Assembly (NCBI GenBank): GCA_012295275.1
Contig: CM022678.1
Span: 3,785,718 to 3,849,717, forward strand
Origin: Chrysomallon squamiferum
Taxonomy: Eukaryota; Mollusca; Gastropoda; Neomphalida; Peltospiridae
DNA length: 64,000 nucleotides
Direction of reading: 5' to 3'
The notes below the pieces were generated by a model, which made no database searches, was not told the DNA's origin, and worked only from the letters and a program-made list of their open reading frames with translations. The first letter of the stretch is position 1; each line of letters starts with the position of its first letter. The position numbers and the translations under genes are program-made. Shown here piece after piece: positions 51,467-63,057 of the stretch.

Positions 51467-52085
51467 ACACTGGTGTCCCCAGCATTTGTGAAAGGGATGG
51501 TGGGAACCAGTGTAACTGGTGCCAGTTAATCGAAGGGATAACAACAACATCAGCAATACGCAAACATAAATTACCATCATCTTAATATCAGTCCAACAGC
51601 ATTATGGTTCTGTGGTAGAAAACTAGAAGTTGTCTGACTCGTAATTAAATAATTTATCACTGCTAAATAAACAACTGTGTGTATGTGTTTATTATCATTA
51701 CTGATTTTAATTATATTTAGTTTTTCTTTCTTTTAGGTTCATGAACAAGACAGTAAGGAAAATGAAGCCACAATAAATCAGATGTGTTTCATTATCATGG
51801 TACTTCAGTATTACTTAAGAATAATTACATATAATAACATGAGCTATTGTCAAAAATAAATGTCCCCAAATAGTTTTGTCACAATTTTCTTCACTCACAG
51901 TCTATATTTTGTTTTATTACAATACAAGCATTATACAGGCAAATTTTCGATTTATTCTTATATTAAAGGTGCTTTGATTTTAATAGTGGAATTATACTAA
52001 AGAAAACCAGTATTGTCTTAAAGAAGGACCTCTCTTTTCCACAGAGGAATATTAATGAACACATCTTTTTATTTTTCTATTATTA

Positions 52086-52128
<43 letters not shown>

Positions 52129-52391
52129 TTTTCTCATTTTATAATTTTCATGATGTAGCTGGATTTCATTTATTCTTATTATTTTCGTGACGAAATCGAA
52201 TTAATTTGTAATTTCATTTAATCTTATATTAAAGGTGCTTTGATTTTAGTAGTGGAAATATACTAAAGAAAACCTATATTCTCTTAAAGAAGGAGCTCTC
52301 CTTTTGACAGAGGAATTTTGGTGAACACATTGGAATGGCTGCTTCCATGTGGTAAAACGTTTTGTGAAGTAGAAATCGTTATCGAACAATC
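49216..52391. other. Gene-free stretch before EXOSC6
   Basis: No gene supported. TG run at 49529-49560; GGATACTGC(T)TGTCTGTCTATTGC occurs twice (about 49604 and 49808); GGGTG runs near 49917-49945; AAT run at 51411-51465. A G/C-richer patch at 50560-50840 (TCCTGGGACCC, GGGGCCCAAAAGGGG) looks like a decayed repeat. Confidence 0.5.
51957..52331 (+). repeat. Direct repeat of about 110 bp just upstream of EXOSC6
   Basis: CTTATATTAAAGGTGCTTTG...CTTAAAGAAGGA...CAGAGGAAT...GAACACAT occurs at 51957-52067 and 52223-52331, offset about 266 bp. The second copy ends 60 bases before the EXOSC6 ATG, so this is a duplicated promoter or leader segment. Confidence 0.7.
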
Positions 52392-53689
52392 ATGCCAAGT
52401 GATACGAGACGTATAACTGGTCCTGAAGTTACATTAAACCCGTATACATTTGTGAAATCAGATGTCATTGATGAAAATGTAAGATATCTTTTACAGCCAT
52501 TTATGATCGTTCGTCGCATAGATTATCATTATCAATGTCACGTGAATGTGAATATGAATATCAATTTATCATTATGGTCATTATGATTATCAGAGATTTT
52601 AACTTAATTATTGACAGTCTGAGTATTAATTGGTGACTAAAATCAATAAAGTAATATAGTAATATTTCTAATAATCATTATAATAATGTAAATGATAATT
52701 CATAATTAAAATCTGTTAACTGTTTAGCGAATATATTATATATATTAAGTTTATTAAAGTGACTGAATTCCACAGAGCTGCTATAATGTCTGATAGTTAA
52801 ACCTCAGCTGTTTGAAACAGTTAAAATCTTTGAATCATTTATTTGATTAATTATTAAAAATTATTTTATATTTTTTCCACTTTTCAAAAGTTAAATACCA
52901 GTGTGCGACAAGATGGACGAAAACCCGAAGAGGTTCGACCTTTGTGTAAGTTAAATTATTTTGTATCTGCTTGGAAATAAACTATAAATAATAAAATGTC
53001 TTAGTTTCTTCCTGAACTAGATTTATTTATTCTTTTATTTATTTTATTTTGGATTAGTTTAGTTTAGTCAAGAACTGTTTGAAATTGAAAAATATTTGTA
53101 ACTTCTCTGGTATCTTTACTTATTTATGTCATTAACAAATGGTGTATTGTTTTTATTTAATTATATATCACTAATAGTTTTGTTAATATACCTGTCCTTG
53201 TCATGTGACAGGTTTATCAGAAGTGATGAACTACTATTTTCCTGTGTTGTACATAATGCACATAAAATATTTGTTATTATTCATTTTAAAAAAGATGAGC
53301 TACTGCAATATGATGTGAATTTTTTCTTTCATTACTTAAGCTTCTCACAACACTGTATAATGAGTTTATTTTTAAAAAAATAAAAAAGTATTTAAAATTT
53401 TAATAAATCTTAAATATTTCTCTTTTAGTTTTACGAGCTGGTGTGATAAGTCAGGCTCATGGATCAGCCTACATCGAACAAAACCAGACCAAAGTTATAC
53501 CTGCAGTGTAAGTATTATAAACCATTCTAAAGGTAACTACTGTAAGTAGGCTAAAGTTATATAGGTAACTATATTAAGTATTATACACATCAAAACTATT
53601 CTAAAGTTAAATATGTAAGTATATACAAATAAATCATAATAACATCATATATAAGTATCATATTCAACAAATCATACTAAAATTACTGA

Positions 53690-53735
<46 letters not shown>

Positions 53736-56700
53736 TGTATATACTTGTGTATAAGTCGAATTTTTGGGAGACTATATTAAGGTAATATTTTGGGGGTCGA
53801 CTTATACATAGGTAATGCTTTTGTAGCTGTTGCCGAAGAGTCACCATTTTGACTATTTTTTGCTACGGGATGCATCTAAAATGATCGCGGTCTTTCAGCT
53901 TTTCAAAAATATAATTTTATCGTATAAAAAATTGTGAAAAATTAAATAACAAAACCAAATATTAAGGTAAAACATGATATTCTTCCGTTTAATGACATAA
54001 AAATACATTTTAAAGCGAGAAAACCGTCAATACGGCGTTATGTCTTACGGCGTGTTGCAATGATCTAGGAATGCAGACTTCTCTGCCAAATTGCACTAAA
54101 TATCGGTCCTAATTTCATAAACAAAACTTACTTGTTTAATTGTAAAGAATTTGGTGAAATAATATTGCAATCGTCATTAATATCCTCTACCGACAAATTT
54201 TGTAAATCATGGAATGGCTAAATATAACGGTAAGTTAGGTCTCCATGTTAGACTTATTACATTAAAGATATACTATTTATGATACATTTAGGCTATAGCT
54301 CGTGTAATACATGCATTTACATTATTATGGTATGTTCGTGCAAGTTATGTTACAGTAGGCATACAATGTAGGCCTTCATGGCACTGTCACACTGGTCTAA
54401 AAATAGTGACAGTGCCTGGAATCTACAGTCGACTTATACACAAGTAATACCTAAAATGACGCAATTTTTAGTCTTAAAATACACATCGACTTATACATAA
54501 GGTCGCCTTGTACACAAGTATATACGGTAAGTATCATACTCAAAAAAACCTCATAAGGTTATATCTATGTGAGTATTAATACTATTATACACAAATTTCC
54601 AAAAGCTCAGGTGAACATCTACATCACAGTTCTTCAAAACGATGGCAGTGGTAAGAGTTTAATTTTTTAATTTTACAGTTCTGTGGGATTCTCATTTTTT
54701 TCTCCGTCTCTCTCTCTCATTTTTCATAGTCTGATTTTATTTTATTAATATTATATATTATGATTAGTGTTAAAAGATTTTTTTATTAATATTGTGTATT
54801 ATAATCATAATGTTTTAAATATATTAAATGTGTTTATTTCTTGTGTGAATCATGCAGATCAGTTCAAGCAGATATCAACATTAGTTTAATAATTTAACCA
54901 TACCTTACTCTGTCATCACATCAGATTCTGCATCACACACCTCCCAACTGATCTGTACATTTTCTTTTTAATATTTTCTTCTCTATTTGTTTTTTTTCCA
55001 GCTCTTGCTGCAGCTATAACCTGTGCAGCTGTTGCCCTGGCTGATGCAGAAATTGAGATGTATGATTTAGTAAATGGGTGTTCATCTGTAAGTCTGATAT
55101 TAAAATGTTTATTTGTTAGATGTACGATTTAGTAACTGGGTGTTCATCTGTAAGTTTGATATTAAAATGTTTATTTGTTAGATGTACGATTTAGTAACTG
55201 GGTGTTCATCTGTAAGTTTGATATTAAAATATTTATTTGTTAGATGTACGATTTAGTAACTGGGTGTTCATCTGTAAGTTTGACATTAAAATGTTTCTTT
55301 GTTAGATGTACGATTTAGTAACTGGGTGTTCATCTGTGAGTTTGACATTAAAATGTTTATTTGTTAGATGTACGATTTAGTAACTGGGTGTTCATCTGTG
55401 AGTTTGACATTAAAATGTTTATTTGTTAGATGTACGATTTAGTAACTGGGTGTTCATCTGTGAGTTTGACATTAAAATGTTTATTTGTTAGATGTACGAT
55501 TTAGTAACTGGGTGTTCATCTGTGAGTTTGATATTAAAATGTTTATTAGTTAGATGTACGATTTAGTAACTGGGTGTTCATCTGTAAGTTTGATATTAAA
55601 ATGTTTATTAGTTAGATGTATGATTTAGTAACTGGGTGTTCATCTGTAAGTTTGACATTAAAATATTTATTTGTTAGATGCATGAATCTGTATGTTTGAT
55701 ATTAAAATGTTTATTTGTTAGATTTCTGATTTAGTGACTGGGTGTTCATCTGTAAGTTTGATATTAAAATGTTTATTTGTTAGATGCATGAATCTGTATG
55801 TTTGATATTAAAATGTTTATTTGTTAGATTTCTGATTTAGTGACTGGGTGTTCATCTGTAAGTTTGATATTAAAATGTTTATTTGTTAGATGCATGAATC
55901 TGTATGTTTGATATTAAAATGTTTATTTGTTAGATGTCTGATTTAGTAACTGGGTGTTCATCTGTAAGTTTGATATTAAAATGTTTATTTGTTAGATGTC
56001 TGATTTAGTAACTGGGTGTTCATCTGTAAGTTTGATATTAAAATGTTATTTGTTAGATGTCTGATTTAGTAACTGGGTGTTTATCTGTATGTTTGATATT
56101 AAAATGCTTAGTTTTTCATTTATTTACATATTCACTGTAATTACAGAAAACTGCACTAATTTAGTTCATGTTTTCTAAGGAAATGACAGAAATATTTTAC
56201 TGGTGAAAGGGTTGAAGATTTCTTTAGGTTGTTGTTGATTATATTTAGTCAGATTTCTAAACAGATATTTTACTGGTGAAAGGGTTGAAGATGTCTGTAG
56301 GTTGCTGTTGATTATATTTAGTCTGATTTTCAAAATAAATAACAGAAATATTTCACTGCAGGATGAGTTGAAAATGTGTTTAGGTTATTCTTCTTCTGAC
56401 AGGTCAGTCAATCTCTTCTCCATGGTGTCTCCAATGAATAGTTTTCCCATTTCAGTCAAGTGATCAGCAGCAGCAAATAATGTTTTTTATCTTGACCTTC
56501 CCATAAACTGGATGTCTCATAACACAGACATCTGGTTTTGATGCACTGACTGAAAGAAAAAATTGTTCTGTAGGTGTAACAGCAATAAGATTTGAACCTG
56601 AAAAGTTTCAGGTGTGAGGACTTTCTAACCAACAAGTCTCCGGCTGTGAAAGGTTTAAATTGATGAGTCACATGATGATCATCATCGTCATTAAACAGGT

Positions 56701-57088
56701 CTGATGTAACACTGTTGGGCAAAAGACTCAACATGTTGTTTCCATGTCATCAAATGTTGAGTTATCATCTTCCAATACTCATCTAGTTCATTCCTCAGCT
56801 TCCTCTAGATTACTTCCCTTGGTATGGCCTCCAAATGATGATACACACTGGTTCACTGGTTATTTTTACTTCTACCAAAGTGTCCTGTTCAGGTTTACTT
56901 GTGTCTTCTCACCTATTAAAATCACAACCCTAACCTTTGCTTTTATTACCTGTATGTGTTGATTAGCATAGTTCTTTCTATCTTTGTTTGGCTGCTAGTG
57001 AGTTACATTCCTGTTTAATTAGTGTCCATATTTCCCCATTAGTTCATTGCTGGAAGTATGCTACATATAGACATATGTTCAAGCAGTC

Positions 57089-57125
<37 letters not shown>

Positions 57126-58221
57126 AAAAACAGGATTTCAGGATAACATTATATGTAACTATATATTAATATATTATTTTATACATATACATACAGAGGG
57201 TTTTTCAAGATGTTATTCTGTTGGACCCCACAGACAAAGAAGAGTACAGACAAGAGGTAAGTAAATAAATTAATAAACTAAATGTTTTGGGGTGTTTTTT
57301 GTTGTTTTATTAGACCATTATTTAATTAGATTTATAAATTAATGTACTTTGTGAATAATAAAAGAACAAATTTGTTTTTATTATTATTGTTATTAATAGT
57401 ATTATTATTATATATCTGTTGTAAAACTATTAATATTGTATATGCATGCATGTGGTTGTATGTATGTTTGTGTGTGTGTGCACATTTCAGATATAATAAA
57501 ACATTCTGGGGGTGCCCAAGTAGTGTGGCATTTCTAATATTTAAATTATCATTTATCACTTTCATCAGTGAATGTTAAAATAACATAACCTTTTTATTTA
57601 ATATTTTTATTTACAACTATATTTAAGCTTCTGTTTAAAATAAATTATTATTTGTTTAACGTTGTATTTAAATTTTCATTTTCTTTCTTATTTATTTTAT
57701 TTTTTATAGTAGTTTATCATATTTAATATTTATTTTATTGATGTTTTTTTTGTTTTTCTGTTTTAAGTTGAAATCTAATAGTGGAGGCTCAGTCACTGTA
57801 GGATTGATGTCATCACTAAACCAGATTTCAGCACTTACATCAAGAGGAGAAATAGATTTCAACCTCCTCAGCAAGGTAATTTTAACAAGGTTGATTTTTA
57901 ACCTCGCTAACAAGCAGATTTTAGCTTTATCACATTCGATGTTTCAAAAAACAATTTAACCTTCCAGTAACATAATTTGTAATAAGCTGCAGTAACATAA
58001 ATTGTAAATATTCCTTTAGTTTTAATTTAAATGGGAGAATTCTTTAAAAATATTTTTTTATTATTATTATTTTTTTTTTACTTCACTTCTGATTTTTATT
58101 TTTATTTTCTTTATTCCAGGCAGTGAAACTGTGTATTGAGACCTGTCAGAAATTGTATCCTGTTTTACAAGCAGCACTAGACAAGTCTCTACGCCACAAA
58201 GTAAAAGAATCAACAATATAA
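52392..58221 (+). CDS. EXOSC6: EXOSC6 / MTR3, RNase PH-fold exosome subunit; central exon absent
   Basis: Seven exons with GT/AG borders: 52392-52478 (MPSDTRRITGPE), 52891-52945 (LNTSVRQDGRKPEEVRPL), 53429-53507 (LRAGVISQAHGSAYIE), 54611-54650 (NIYITVLQNDGS), 55002-55087 (LAAAITCAAVALADAEIEMY), 57197-57256 (VFQDVILLDPTDKEE), 57768-57875 (GGSVTVGLMSSLNQISALTS) and the final one 58120-58221 (AVKLCIETCQKLYPVLQAAL; stop 58219-58221), making eight pieces in all. The order and motifs match EXOSC6, a catalytically inactive RNase PH-like ring subunit of the RNA exosome in nucleus and cytoplasm. Between exons 3 and 4 the family has some 65-75 more residues; no exon for them is visible. Exon 3 ends in phase 2 and exon 4 starts in phase 0, so joining them directly gives GTG TGA. 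Either the exon is deleted here, or this copy is incomplete. Confidence 0.85.
53695..53734. repeat. TA dinucleotide repeat
   Basis: About 19 TA units abutting the left end of the MITE-like element. Confidence 0.9.
53735..54527. mobile_element. Non-autonomous inverted-repeat element (MITE-like), 793 bp, flanked by TA
   Basis: The left end CTGTATATACTTGTGTATAA and the complement of the right end CCGTATATACTTGTGTACAA form terminal inverted repeats of about 24 bp. Both outer flanks are TA, as expected of a TA target duplication. Subterminal copies of TCGACTTATACA recur inside both ends. No transposase frame. It lies in the EXOSC6 intron where the central exon should be. The superfamily cannot be fixed from the ends alone. 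Confidence 0.75.
55060..56110 (+). repeat. 62-bp minisatellite made from an EXOSC6 exon/5'-splice-site junction
   Basis: The unit is GATGTACGATTTAGTAACTG, GGTGTTCATCT|GTAAGTTTG and ATATTAAAATGTTTATTTGT(TA). The first part copies the last 30 bases of the exon ending at 55087 (EMYDLVNGCSS) and the rest copies its intron. There are about ten full units up to 55660. Then come mixed units, some shortened to GATGCATGAATCTGTATGTT, giving about 15 full and three short units in all. Nearly every full unit keeps a usable donor (GTAAGT or GTGAGT). Confidence 0.9.
56395..56650 (-). mobile_element. Possible tRNA-derived SINE fragment
   Basis: On the minus strand, GTTGGTTAGAAAGTCCTC followed by ACACCTGAAACTTTTCAGGT and TCAAATC resembles the A-box and B-box (GGTTCAAATC) of a tRNA-derived RNA polymerase III promoter with the usual spacing. 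A non-tRNA body follows toward 56395. No poly-A tail or target duplication was identified. Confidence 0.4.
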
Positions 58222-58251
58222 AAAATAATAATAATGTATACAATTCTGTAA

Positions 58252-58257
58252 AATAAA
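58252..58257 (+). terminator. EXOSC6 poly(A) signal
   Basis: AATAAA 31 bases after the stop codon, followed within 20 bases by a GT/T-rich stretch. Confidence 0.6.
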
Positions 58258-58628
58258 ACTTCTGTATTTGCCAGTGTCTTTGTTAGAATTTATTCCTTAT
58301 TACAGAAGCGAGATTCCAGGTTTAAATGCAGACACATATGAGTGGGCTCTAATCCTAAGTAATTTGTGGGACTGATACTCGTTTGTTTATGAATTGTTTT
58401 TGTTACCATTGATTAAGGGATGATGGAGTAAAAAAAAAAATGAAAAAAATTATTTTTGTTTTTTCTCCATTTGTAAGTTTTACTGTTTTTCTCTATTTTC
58501 TACAACGGTGACTGTATATTGGTGTATGTCTGTGTGTGTGTTTGTCTGTACAATTACTAAACACTCAGTATCATTAATTCCATACACCACCGCGTTCTTA
58601 CACATTTTATCCTGGTCAAACATCAGCA

Positions 58629-59050
58629 TTGCCCAGTTCATCTCCTTATAAACATGCAGGTTCTGTCCCTCAGATGGTGAACCTCTTCTTCTCAGGGATG
58701 TCAGATTGGCAAATTTTACAAGAAACTAATAATCTTGTATTACTGGCTTTGAAAATAAATTTAATTCATTTTTTGAAATATTTTACCAGTTATTCAGATG
58801 AACTGGCTTCTTTTTTTTTTTTTTTTTTTTTAATTAAAAGAATATTTTGTATTATGTTATTTTTAATAAACCTACTAGTTTCTATTTTCAACCCTGTCAG
58901 CAGACGTTTTACACAGTATTTTGCTACCATTCTTTCTGCACCTTGTACAAATATAAAACAAAAAAATCTTAGCTCACTTTGGATAGGCAGATCGATACAT
59001 TTTACATCGTTGTCTAGTAGAGAATTCGACAGTCTGAACACCAATATTAA
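58629..59050 (-). other. Exon-like conserved segment, copy 2 (unknown product)
   Basis: Inverted counterpart of 7380-7870. On the minus strand it reads VKCIDLPIQSELR and, after a TTATATTTGTACAAG tract, AERMVAKYCVKRLLTG. The plus strand also has an open frame of 175 codons, but it runs through T-runs and is not conserved as protein in the other copy. Conservation of the minus-strand peptide is suggestive only. Confidence 0.3.
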
Positions 59051-59159
59051 ACATGTTTCTATTTTTCCGGGTTTATTTATTTATTTATTTATTTTTATTT
59101 CTTATAAAGTCTGTGATATTTGTAGTACAACAACTCGTTGTGATTGTGACAAATGAGCT

Positions 59160-59412
59160 TAGAAATCGTAAATGAATTTCAACTAACATACACGTACTGA
59201 ATTTATATTCCTATAATTTAATTCGCTGAATAAAATACTGCGGTGAGCAGTTCTGTTATTAGTTACAGCTGATTGACTGTAAACTAAACAACGAAATAAA
59301 AAAAGAAACACAATCTGACGCTTATAAGCCGCCTACGAACTCGTTCTTTTTCAAATGTTGCGCTTCAAGCACAATCACTTGGTAACCGTCTATCGGTTGC
59401 ATTGTTTTTATT

Positions 59413-59465
<53 letters not shown>

Positions 59466-59473
59466 CATTATTA

Positions 59474-59504
<31 letters not shown>

Positions 59505-60128
59505 TTTATTTATTACTTTTCTTGGGGGTGTTTATGTTATTTGTTTATTACCTTTTGATTTAATTTTTATTCTTTCTTCGTAAAATTCCATAAATCAGTC
59601 CTGGTTCAATGACTGAAACAATAAATCACCCCATTGTAGCACCAAACGTGTATCGATACTGTAAACACTCAGACGTTGTTTTTTCATTCCGGGTGGGGGA
59701 ACTGTGGAAAGACGTGACAGCAAGTATCTGCTAAAGTGTGTATATAAACCTTTTTATTCAGTCAGTTGATTATGTTTTAGAAGCATGTTCACTCCAATCG
59801 TTTCTCTAAATATGCCCTGTTAGCTCAGTAACATGGCACTGAACTGCAGGTCAACAACAGTGTATGTAAAAAAACAACAACAGAAAGACAATAAACTATA
59901 AGAAATTTTTTATATATCTGTTCTATCTGCGGTAGAAGCAACAACAACAACAACAGAAGAACACGAACATGAAAAGATGATGAGTAATAATAAAAACAGT
60001 CACATATTTTTATCAATAACTAATTTATTTTTTGTATTATTGTAGAGAATTACAAACAAATTATAACGAATTTCATAGATTAGGTGCAATCAAAGTTATG
60101 TACTCGTTCATATTAAACTATGTATATA

Positions 60129-60163
<35 letters not shown>

Positions 60164-60538
60164 GTTAACAACATGATCCATTTCTTTATCATTTACATAT
60201 TTTTATTCTTCCATCTTTTTTGGTTTTTGTTAGCTTAATTTTTAAAACGTTTTAGTAAAATGCTTTAAATAAACTAAATTTATATCTTAACAATATTTTA
60301 TATCAGAGTTCAATAAAAAAAACCCTACTTTTAAACAAAATAAATACAGGAGGTATTTAAAATGACAGCATTTATAATAAAAAATAAGAAAAGAAAAATT
60401 ATATTTCAAATAGGATGAAGATTATCAATAATTTTCATTTTCAGCTATGTCCGATATTTTCTATTAGAAAAAAATACTCGAGTAAAAGTGACACTGACTG
60501 ATTAAATGCATACAGAATGTTATCACGAAAACAAACTC
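59160..60538. other. Between EXOSC6 and TRIM-c: no gene seen
   Basis: ATT/ATTT run at 59405-59515 and a T run at 60131-60162. The stretch is the inverted counterpart of 5.9-7.0 kb. A tRNA-like half, GTTAGCTCAGTAACATGGCA followed by CTGAACTGCAGGTCAAC, lies at 59820-59855; no B-box partner follows, so it is not a tRNA gene. Confidence 0.55.
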
Positions 60539-61140
60539 TTAACTCTGATAACAGATTTGAAATAAGACACCAAATCGTGTTTGTTTTCCAAACAATACAT
60601 TTGATATCAATGTCAGAATGTCAGTGTTGAATGATATCTTATCATAAGCAATAATGTTTACGTTAACACTGAAACATTCAGAATTGCTCACCTCAGACAC
60701 TGGCAACAACGGCTTTGACAGATCAACATCGTGGATTCTGCAAAACACTTTCTTCTGTTTGACGTCAATGACGTGTAAAGTTTTACTTCTAGCGTCCAGT
60801 AACCAGCCTAGCGTCAGTGTTAGTACAGGGTTGCATCTGTCACCAGTGACAAGACTTTGATACACAGGCTGTGCATGAGAATACGCGTTCACATAAAAAC
60901 TGTTATCTGTATTTATGAACATCTGGACACACCAGGCGTGTTCACTTTCACTAATATGGCTAATATCGTCATAATGGTTCCCAACCAACAGACCAAGTTC
61001 TGCTACTTTACAACGCTGTGCTCTTTGTAGTGTCTTAATATCTACCTGGAGTTCTGTCTCGTAGTATGTTGGTGTGTCAGTGCTCAGACAAGTGGTGTTA
61101 AAATTCAACAGACGCAGTTGATGGAATTTTAGTGCAGGTA
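60539..61140 (-). CDS. TRIM-c: SPRY/B30.2-like C-terminal exon
   Basis: Minus-strand acceptor ACTTTTGCAG|TACCTGCA at 61141/61140; open in phase 1 to the stop at 60539. Same strand pattern as TRIM-a and TRIM-b: TPTYYETE, KVAELGLLVGN, NTDNSFYVNAYS, LTLGWLLDARSKTLHVID, KKVFCRIHDVDLSKPLLPVS. Intact, yet the first exon of TRIM-c stops before it can splice to this exon. Confidence 0.65.
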
Positions 61141-61557
61141 CTGCAAAAGTTAAATTAAATTTAATTTTATTTAATTAAAATTAAATGAAATAAAATGAAA
61201 CACCAAAGAAAACAAACCAAAACATGTAACTAAGTAAATTAGCAATGTATGTTTTAATAATAAAAGTTCTACATATGTGTATAAATGTATTTATGTATTT
61301 ATGTACAAATTTATGGATGCATCTACGTATGTTTCTATATTTATCTGTCTGCTTATCTACATATATATATTTATATATAACAAGTTTAATAACAGTAACT
61401 CTTTAAAAATAATAATTATAATAATAATAAATAAATAAATAAATAAAATGTGACTATACATCTGTAAGTCGCTGAGTGTGTCTGTGTTTGACACCGTTGT
61501 GCTACATTACTGAAGTTTTAGATTAAAAATGTTTTTTTTATAAAAAGAATTACATAC

Positions 61558-61626
61558 TCAAAACTTTGTCCAAGCTTCCTTCTTCTTCTTGGACGAGAAT
61601 CGTCCTCGTCTTCTTAGCGTCTGATA
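61558..61626 (-). other. TRIM-c linker exon, 69 nt
   Basis: Acceptor TTATTTGTAG|TATCAGAC and donor TTTTGA|GTATGT on the minus strand. In phase 1 it reads SDAKKTRTILVQEEEGSLDK, in frame with the SPRY exon. Its upstream partner donor is lost (see TRIM-c exon 1). Confidence 0.65.
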
Positions 61627-61960
61627 CTACAAATAAACAAAACAACTTTATTGCAAATCATGATAAATATTCACTATTACACATACTGACATGTATAAAT
61701 AACGAAAACAATAGGATGAAGTGCTTCGTAATATGCAAACAAATAAACTCACACCTCTCTGCTTCTATCGCAGCTATTTTGCATCATTAACTCTCGCTCG
61801 TGCACACAAACTTGTATTTAACACAGACTCTGAAAATAACACAAACTCGCACACATCACAATCAGGCAAAACCTGTTGTTTTACTGCTTATTATATTTTG
61901 TACAAACACATGCAGGTTATGATTACATTTAAAAATATCTGAGTCGCTGATAATAAACAA
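61627..61960 (-). other. Former first intron of TRIM-c
   Basis: No coding region seen; separates the stop of exon 1 from the linker exon. Confidence 0.5.
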
Positions 61961-63043
61961 CTATCCTTTGTGTTTTTCCGTTAACAACGTCTGTAAAAGC
62001 AAAGATTTGTAATCCTGACGAATTTTAAATAACAGTATACGAACAATATGTGAATTGTCTAACAGTGAATTTGTTTTATTTTCAAGATTTTTACACATAT
62101 TAATAAACTCAGCCTGGCGTTCGAATTGCATTGCCAGTTGACAGAAAGTCACGTGGTCTGCTCTGTCAGCCTCAAGCTGACCAATCATCTTTAACTTTTC
62201 ATCTCTCACTGCTTTTTGTCTCGCTACATTGGATCTGACTTCCTCTTTCTGCTCTTCTGACACGTTTTTTATTTGTGTCACAAGTTTGTCCACAGATTCG
62301 TCAATCTTTTCCAAACGAGTTTTTAAAATCTCATCCAGTTTAGTCTTGTCTGAATTCAGAGTGGCTGTGTACGTTTTGTTCTCTGTTGTTGATTTCTGCA
62401 GACTGGTCAAAGCTGTTGACAAGATTTTCTTTTTCTCGACGTAGACGTCGTTCAGGTCGTGTATGTTGTGGTCTTTGTGGTAGGCATGGCCACATGAAGA
62501 ACACACCGGTGTTGTGCATGTTTCACAGAACAAATCAATCGTCTCGTGTGGGTGAAGGTCACACGAGTCTTTCTGCTGGAAAAATTCTTCTGCTGGCATT
62601 TCGACCAGCTCTGACAGAGAAACTGTTTTGTGTTCTTTTGTGCCTGCAAATTTGTTGTGACATTTAGCACAGAATGAACACATAAACTGTCGACAGTTGA
62701 CACAGCGAACTGCCGCGTTCTGGTTATCAGGACATTCGTGACATCTGATTTGTTCAGGCTTGTTCTTCAGTAGCATGTACTCTGTCATGCCTTTCAGCAT
62801 ACCACTGACTGCAATGCTTGACTCGATTGACTCTTCCACTGGACAAAGGTGCTGACATTTCGGACAGGTCACTCCGCGTGCAGATCTGTCCCAGCGAGAG
62901 GTCAGACACTGTGTGCAGAAGGAATGGTGACAGGGAAGTGTTCTGGGCAACTTTTCATTGTCATCGAAACATTTCAAACATATCTCACAAGTCACGTGTT
63001 CCGGTTTAATGTTGACGTCAGAAGCTGCAGTGCTCTCAGCCAT
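61961..63043 (-). CDS. TRIM-c: RING / two B-boxes / coiled coil (exon 1)
   Basis: Starts at ATG 63043 (MAESTAAS), the codon aligned with TRIM-b; the frame extends upstream through a tandem repeat that I treat as 5' UTR. RING (CEIC, PCHHSFCTQC, CPKC), first B-box (CHEC...CVNC...CSFC), second B-box (CDLH...CETC...CSSCGHAYHKDH) and coiled coil with DEILKTRLEK. It ends at TAG 61961-61963, six codons before the point where TRIM-a splices. At the donor position the sequence is TCAG|ATATTT instead of TCAG|GTATGT, so both a nonsense codon (GGA TAG against GGA AAA) and donor loss separate it from the linker and SPRY exons. The RING/B-box/coiled-coil unit is intact. E3 ligase by family. Confidence 0.88.
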   Translation of the reverse strand: MAESTAASDVNIKPEHVTCEICLKCFDDNEKLPRTLPCHHSFCTQCLTSRWDRSARGVTCPKCQHLCPVEESIESSIAVSGMLKGMTEYMLLKNKPEQIRCHECPDNQNAAVRCVNCRQFMCSFCAKCHNKFAGTKEHKTVSLSELVEMPAEEFFQQKDSCDLHPHETIDLFCETCTTPVCSSCGHAYHKDHNIHDLNDVYVEKKKILSTALTSLQKSTTENKTYTATLNSDKTKLDEILKTRLEKIDESVDKLVTQIKNVSEEQKEEVRSNVARQKAVRDEKLKMIGQLEADRADHVTFCQLAMQFERQAEFINMCKNLENKTNSLLDNSHIVRILLFKIRQDYKSLLLQTLLTEKHKG

Positions 63044-63057
63044 TGCAGAATAAACCT

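Noticed and set aside
55060..56110. CRISPR-like regular repeats
   Set aside because: Units are contiguous with no unique spacers, are derived from the neighbouring exon, and the genome is eukaryotic.
58629..59156. 175-codon plus-strand frame after EXOSC6
   Set aside because: Crosses a T-run giving poly-Phe and is not kept in the inverted copy at 7.4-7.9 kb; any conserved peptide there is on the other strand.
59820..59855. tRNA gene starting GTTAGCTCAGTAACATGG
   Set aside because: Only a tRNA-like 5' half is present; no B-box or acceptor-stem closure follows.
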